From NCBI RefSeq assembly GCF_002341865.1, contig NZ_DDOV01000081.1, positions 84,239 through 120,623 on the forward strand: DNA of 36,385 bases, given 5' to 3'. This document shows positions 33,210 to 36,385 of this stretch, one piece after another. The notes beneath the pieces are model-generated. The model saw nothing but the letters and a program-made list of their open reading frames with translations. It had not been told where the DNA came from and made no database searches. How positions within the stretch are numbered: the first letter of the stretch is position 1; the number at the start of each line of letters is the position of its first letter. The DNA comes from Clostridium sp. UBA2485. GTDB lineage: Bacteria; Bacillota; Clostridia; Clostridiales; Clostridiaceae. A program made the position numbers and the translations under genes.

Positions 33210-33713
33210 TTACTCCACCCATAATACTACCTTATCTTGTTTTAAACTCTTCTGAATATCTATAACTCTTTGATTGCTTGAATTCCTAAATTTTAATGAC
33301 ATATTTTTCAGTTCGGGAATAAATTCACCATCTACCAATACATCTAAATTCTTTAAAAATTCCACCTTTCTAGCATCTTTAATTAAATCTTCATATAAAT
33401 ATCCAGTCCAGCACCAAATATCTTTCCCCATAGATTTTGCTTGTTTAGTTAAATTAATTAACCAATCTTCTTGTAAATTGTCCATACATTCCCCACCGAG
33501 TAAAGATAATCCTTTTATCTCTTTGGGGGTCAACCATTTAATTATAGTATCAAATGTTACCTGTGTAAATTCTTCTCCGTAGTCAAAGCTCCATGCTTTC
33601 TGATTGTAACAATCTTTACACTTTGGATTCTTCTTACAACCACTTATGAAAAGAGTTATTCTAATGCCTAATCCATTTACAAAATCACAGTTTATTAGTT
33701 TTGCATAGTTCAT
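33210..33713 (-). CDS. nrdG: Anaerobic ribonucleotide reductase activating protein NrdG
   Basis: 167 residues. The start MNYAKLINCDFVNGLGIRIT, the LLGGE motif and the WCWTGYLYEDL segment match NrdG radical-SAM activases, which use an iron-sulfur cluster and S-adenosylmethionine to form the glycyl radical on NrdD. The cluster motif reads SGCKKNPKCKDCYN, a CX5CX2C spacing, while the family normally has CX3CX2C. The translation was checked base by base and the three Cys plus the following Tyr-Asn are in place, so this is a two-residue insertion, not a shift. The GGE motif is followed by Cys instead of Pro. It starts 1 bp after NrdD stops. Confidence 0.87.
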   Translation of the reverse strand: MNYAKLINCDFVNGLGIRITLFISGCKKNPKCKDCYNQKAWSFDYGEEFTQVTFDTIIKWLTPKEIKGLSLLGGECMDNLQEDWLINLTKQAKSMGKDIWCWTGYLYEDLIKDARKVEFLKNLDVLVDGEFIPELKNMSLKFRNSSNQRVIDIQKSLKQDKVVLWVE

Positions 33714-33714
33714 A

Positions 33715-35862
33715 TTATATATGCTTCTTTCTATTTTGTTGTTCTAAAAGTCTTCCTTTAATCAATTTTCTTTGTAAAGGATTGCCCAAATATCCACACT
33801 GGCGTCTCGTACAAGATGTAGTCATTGGATTATTATTCTCACATTGAGGGCATTTGTATCCATCATTAGTTGCGATAAACTCGCCTTCATATCCACATTC
33901 ATAACATACATCTATTGGAGTATTTGTTCCCCAATATGCTATCCTATCATATGAATAGTCCCATACTGCTTCCAAGGCTTCTTTATTATTTATTATAGAT
34001 GGATACTCACAATAATGTATAAATCCACCATTGCAGTAATAAGGATAATCTTTTTCAAAATCTATCTTCTCAAAAGGAGTCGGTTGCTTTCTTACATCAT
34101 AGTGGAATGAATTTGTATAATATCCTTTGTCTGTTATATCTTTTACTTCTCCAAAGTCCTTTAGATCCTTTTGACAGAAGGTGTGAGTTAAGCTTTCAGC
34201 AGGAGTAGAGTAGACTGAGAATCCATAGCCAGTTTCTTTTTTCCAATCTTCTGTTGCCGCTTTTAACTTTTTCATTATATCTATTGTAAACTCTTTGGCT
34301 TCAGGATTAGTTTCCCATTCACCGCCATAGAATACTGTAGCTGTTTCATATAAACCTATATATCCTAATGATATACTAGCTCTTCCATTCTTAAATATAT
34401 GAGCTACACCTTCTTCTGCTGCTAGTCGTTTTCCTGTTGCTCCATACATATATAGAATTGGTGCATTTTTAGCCTTAGCTCTTTCTAATGTAGATATTCT
34501 ATATAGCAACGCCTTTTTACATAAAAGTAATCGCTGATTAAATATTTTCCAGAATTCATCTTTGTCTCCTTTACTTTCTAATGCTATTCTTGGGATATTT
34601 AGAGTTGCAACACCTAGATTGTTTCTACCTTCATTAATTTCATTACCATCTTCATCAATCCACTTACTTAAGAAACTTCTACAGCCCATAGGTGCTTTAA
34701 AGTTGCCTGTAATTTCAATAACTTTGTCATAAGATAATATATCTGGATACATTCTTCTAACAGAACACTCTAAAGCTAGTTGCTTAACATCATAATTTGG
34801 ATCGGTTGGTTTCAAATTCAGTCCTCTTTTTAAAGTAAAAATTAATTTTGGGAATATTGCAGTTTTTTTACTTTTCCCTAGACCATTTATTCTTATTTGT
34901 AATATTGATTTCTGTATTTCTTTACATATCCAACTTTCGCCTAATCCAAATCCTATAGTAAAAAAGGGGGTCTGTCCATTGCTATTAAACAACGTATTTA
35001 TCTCATATTCTAGTGATTGCATTGCATTATAGATTGACTTCTTTGTTTTTTCTATCGCATATTCTTCTATTTTATCTTTATTTACATAGTGGTAAGCATC
35101 ATTTAAATGCTTTTCATATGTTAATTTTGCATATGGTTCTAAAACTTCATCAGCTCTATTAAACGTTGTTCCACCATAAATATTACTTGATACATTTGCT
35201 ACTATTTGTGCAACCAGAGCTGTTGCAGTTTCTATACTTTTAGGTGATTCTACATCTGCATTACCTATAGTAAATCCATTTTTAAGCATACTTTCAAAAT
35301 CAATTAACATGCAATTGTAATATGGTAAGAATGGGCTATAATCAGCGTCATGCCAGTATATTTCACCCTTAAGATGTGCTTCTACAATATCTTTAGGTAA
35401 TAATTGTCTCATTGCATAATCTTTAGATACTACACCAGCTAATAAATCTCTTTGAGTGTTGAATACTTTTGCGTCTTTATTTGCATTTGCTTTAACATAT
35501 TCTCCTTCTAAATTTATAAGTTCTGAGATTTGCCTATCTAAATCTTTAAGCTCATTTCTTTTTTCATTTCTTAGCTTTCTGTATCCTATATATAACTTTG
35601 CTACTTCTTTCTTGGCACTACACATTAATTTATGCTCAACAATATCTTGTATTTCCTCTATATGTATTTCCTCTAAATCGTTCTTAATTATATATTTCTC
35701 TATATCATCTGATATTTTACTTGCAAATTCAAAATCTTCAGCACTTAAACAATAATTATCTACATTGTCTTTTTTTGAGTCTGACACAGCTTTTAGAATA
35801 GCTGTGGTTATATATTTTTTATCAAAGTCTATTTCTCGTCCATCTCTTTTAATTACTTTCAT
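33715..35862 (-). CDS. nrdD: Anaerobic ribonucleoside-triphosphate reductase NrdD (class III)
   Basis: 715 residues. Residues 1-95 are an ATP-cone (VIKRDGREIDFDKKYITTAI) for allosteric control. The barrel carries PYYNCMLIDF, with a conserved Cys, and APMGCRSFLS. Near the C-terminus CYECG and CPQC form the zinc site and RRQCGYLG holds the radical glycine (Gly690). The enzyme reduces ribonucleoside triphosphates to deoxy forms only without oxygen, which suits an anaerobic host. Its length is that of complete bacterial enzymes. The start overlaps the stop of the upstream gene in an ATGA, and NrdG follows directly. All key parts seem intact. Confidence 0.94.
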   Translation of the reverse strand: MKVIKRDGREIDFDKKYITTAILKAVSDSKKDNVDNYCLSAEDFEFASKISDDIEKYIIKNDLEEIHIEEIQDIVEHKLMCSAKKEVAKLYIGYRKLRNEKRNELKDLDRQISELINLEGEYVKANANKDAKVFNTQRDLLAGVVSKDYAMRQLLPKDIVEAHLKGEIYWHDADYSPFLPYYNCMLIDFESMLKNGFTIGNADVESPKSIETATALVAQIVANVSSNIYGGTTFNRADEVLEPYAKLTYEKHLNDAYHYVNKDKIEEYAIEKTKKSIYNAMQSLEYEINTLFNSNGQTPFFTIGFGLGESWICKEIQKSILQIRINGLGKSKKTAIFPKLIFTLKRGLNLKPTDPNYDVKQLALECSVRRMYPDILSYDKVIEITGNFKAPMGCRSFLSKWIDEDGNEINEGRNNLGVATLNIPRIALESKGDKDEFWKIFNQRLLLCKKALLYRISTLERAKAKNAPILYMYGATGKRLAAEEGVAHIFKNGRASISLGYIGLYETATVFYGGEWETNPEAKEFTIDIMKKLKAATEDWKKETGYGFSVYSTPAESLTHTFCQKDLKDFGEVKDITDKGYYTNSFHYDVRKQPTPFEKIDFEKDYPYYCNGGFIHYCEYPSIINNKEALEAVWDYSYDRIAYWGTNTPIDVCYECGYEGEFIATNDGYKCPQCENNNPMTTSCTRRQCGYLGNPLQRKLIKGRLLEQQNRKKHI

Positions 35863-36071
35863 TTAATCAGCCTCTCTTTCAACGTTTCGCTATATTTTCT
35901 TAACCAATATTGAATATCACACTCTTCATCTAAGTCATTCTCGCAGATAAAATCCACTAGGATTTCATCTATATTATTTTTAAACTGTTCGTTCATTTTT
36001 TTATAGAATTCTTGTATTCTCATTCTATGTATTTTTAGTCTTTCTTCGTCCTCCCTTCTAGTAAGTTCCAT
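35859..36071 (-). CDS. Small helical protein (70 aa) coupled to nrdD
   Basis: The ATG follows GGAGGTG. A highly charged, helical protein (MELTRREDEERLKIHRMRIQ, later YWLRKYSETLKERLIK). Its stop overlaps the nrdD start by 4 nt, so the two are translationally coupled. No recognised family. It could be an nrdD partner or simply an upstream gene of the operon. Confidence 0.6.
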   Translation of the reverse strand: MELTRREDEERLKIHRMRIQEFYKKMNEQFKNNIDEILVDFICENDLDEECDIQYWLRKYSETLKERLIK

Positions 36072-36091
36072 GCTAACACCTCCAATTATTG

Positions 36092-36104
36092 ATTTAATAT
36101 TTTT
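36092..36104 (-). repeat. AAAAATATTAAAT intergenic motif, copy 13 (- strand)
   Basis: A perfect copy on the - strand before the GGAGGTG site of the 70-aa gene, just after the stop of the 3D-domain gene. Confidence 0.65.
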
Positions 36105-36107
36105 ATA

Positions 36108-36385
36108 TTAATTTAGATATAAAATTGCTTTCTTAGTTTTCTTTTGAGTATTACTATTGAGCCATTCTGTTGTGACATTAGGAACAAATATATCTATAAG
36201 ACATTCTGTCTTTTCTGCATTTAACCATTGCATAGCTTGACCTGTATCCACAACTCTCAGCTCACCTATATCATCTATCACTAGCTTGCTACCATAAGGT
36301 ACATCACTAGGCATAGCACAAATACTTTCTTCATGAGATGTCAATGGTTTACCAACCCTATCAAGTTCTCCACCTTCTAATGCCG
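36108..36385 (-). CDS. 3D-domain protein (C-terminal part; start outside the window)
   Basis: The frame is open to the window edge, so the N-terminus is missing; at least 91 residues are visible. The pattern VPYGSKLVIDDIGELRVVDT followed by GQAMQW and a LIDIFVPN strand is that of the 3D (Asp-Asp-Asp) domain, a double-psi barrel found in wall hydrolases such as RpfB- and MltA-type proteins. Substrate-cleaving activity cannot be judged without the rest. It is the most upstream gene visible in the - strand block and seems out of place among nucleotide genes. A TTG at 36344 could act as a start but has no ribosome site. Confidence 0.62.
   Translation of the reverse strand, partial: ALEGGELDRVGKPLTSHEESICAMPSDVPYGSKLVIDDIGELRVVDTGQAMQWLNAEKTECLIDIFVPNVTTEWLNSNTQKKTKKAILYLN

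Noticed and set aside
1..36385. tRNA genes, CRISPR arrays and insertion sequence transposases
   Set aside because: No cloverleaf, no regularly spaced repeat-spacer array and no transposase-like frame was seen on either strand.
1..36385. Reverse transcriptase or template repeat for a diversity-generating retroelement
   Set aside because: No YxDD-type protein and no second copy of the GWRPVLE-coding stretch was found in the window.

Overview
The window is a very AT-rich segment of a tailed phage or prophage of a Firmicute, most likely Clostridium. Codon use is strongly biased to AGA/ATA/AAA, and most genes start after GGAGG- or GGGAG-type ribosome sites. The endolysin has the architecture of the clostridial CD27L/CTP1L enzymes, and the nucleotide genes include an oxygen-sensitive class III ribonucleotide reductase. 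The tail genes (tape measure, Dit, Tal, fibres) are of the siphovirus type. Head, portal and terminase genes are not in the window.

Layout. 1-2640: two accessory cargo units: a Panacea-type antitoxin gene followed 2 bp later by a possible toxin gene, and a KilAC-type antirepressor with its own promoter and a terminator on each side. 2675-23010: the tail operon on the + strand: tail assembly chaperone, a small virion protein, a 2510-residue tape measure with a built-in NlpC/P60 peptidase, a 1030-residue Dit, a Tal-type tail endopeptidase, two small proteins, a large fibre, a fibre protein whose C-type-lectin-like end looks like the variable region of a diversity-generating retroelement, and a tail protein ending in a seven-repeat beta-propeller. 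23226-24611: lysis genes (BhlA-like holin, second holin, amidase endolysin with an internal translation start). 24714-29078: small unknown genes, a two-helix membrane protein, an HNH nuclease and two tyrosine recombinases. A large bidirectional terminator at 29088-29146 separates this from a - strand block, 29154-36385. That block holds a ThyX-like protein, small unknowns, a frameshifted TerF-type vWA gene, a zinc-ribbon protein, a dUTPase, NrdG and NrdD, and the end of a 3D-domain protein cut by the window edge.

How the parts fit. NrdD/NrdG would make deoxynucleotides without oxygen and the dUTPase would turn dUTP into dUMP. If the ThyX-like protein is active, it would complete a route to dTMP. 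The tail seems built for a thick Gram-positive wall: peptidase in the tape measure, wall-binding-like repeats in both tape measure and Dit, and a related domain in the endolysin.

The most notable signals are the A-poor, NNY-rich variable-region-like segment at 21231-21377 with no reverse transcriptase or template repeat in the window; one wall-binding-like domain family reused in tape measure, Dit and endolysin; an oriented intergenic motif, AAAAATATTAAAT, repeated before genes on both strands; and a 38-39 bp element containing an 18-bp near-palindrome, present once on each side of the recombinase region.
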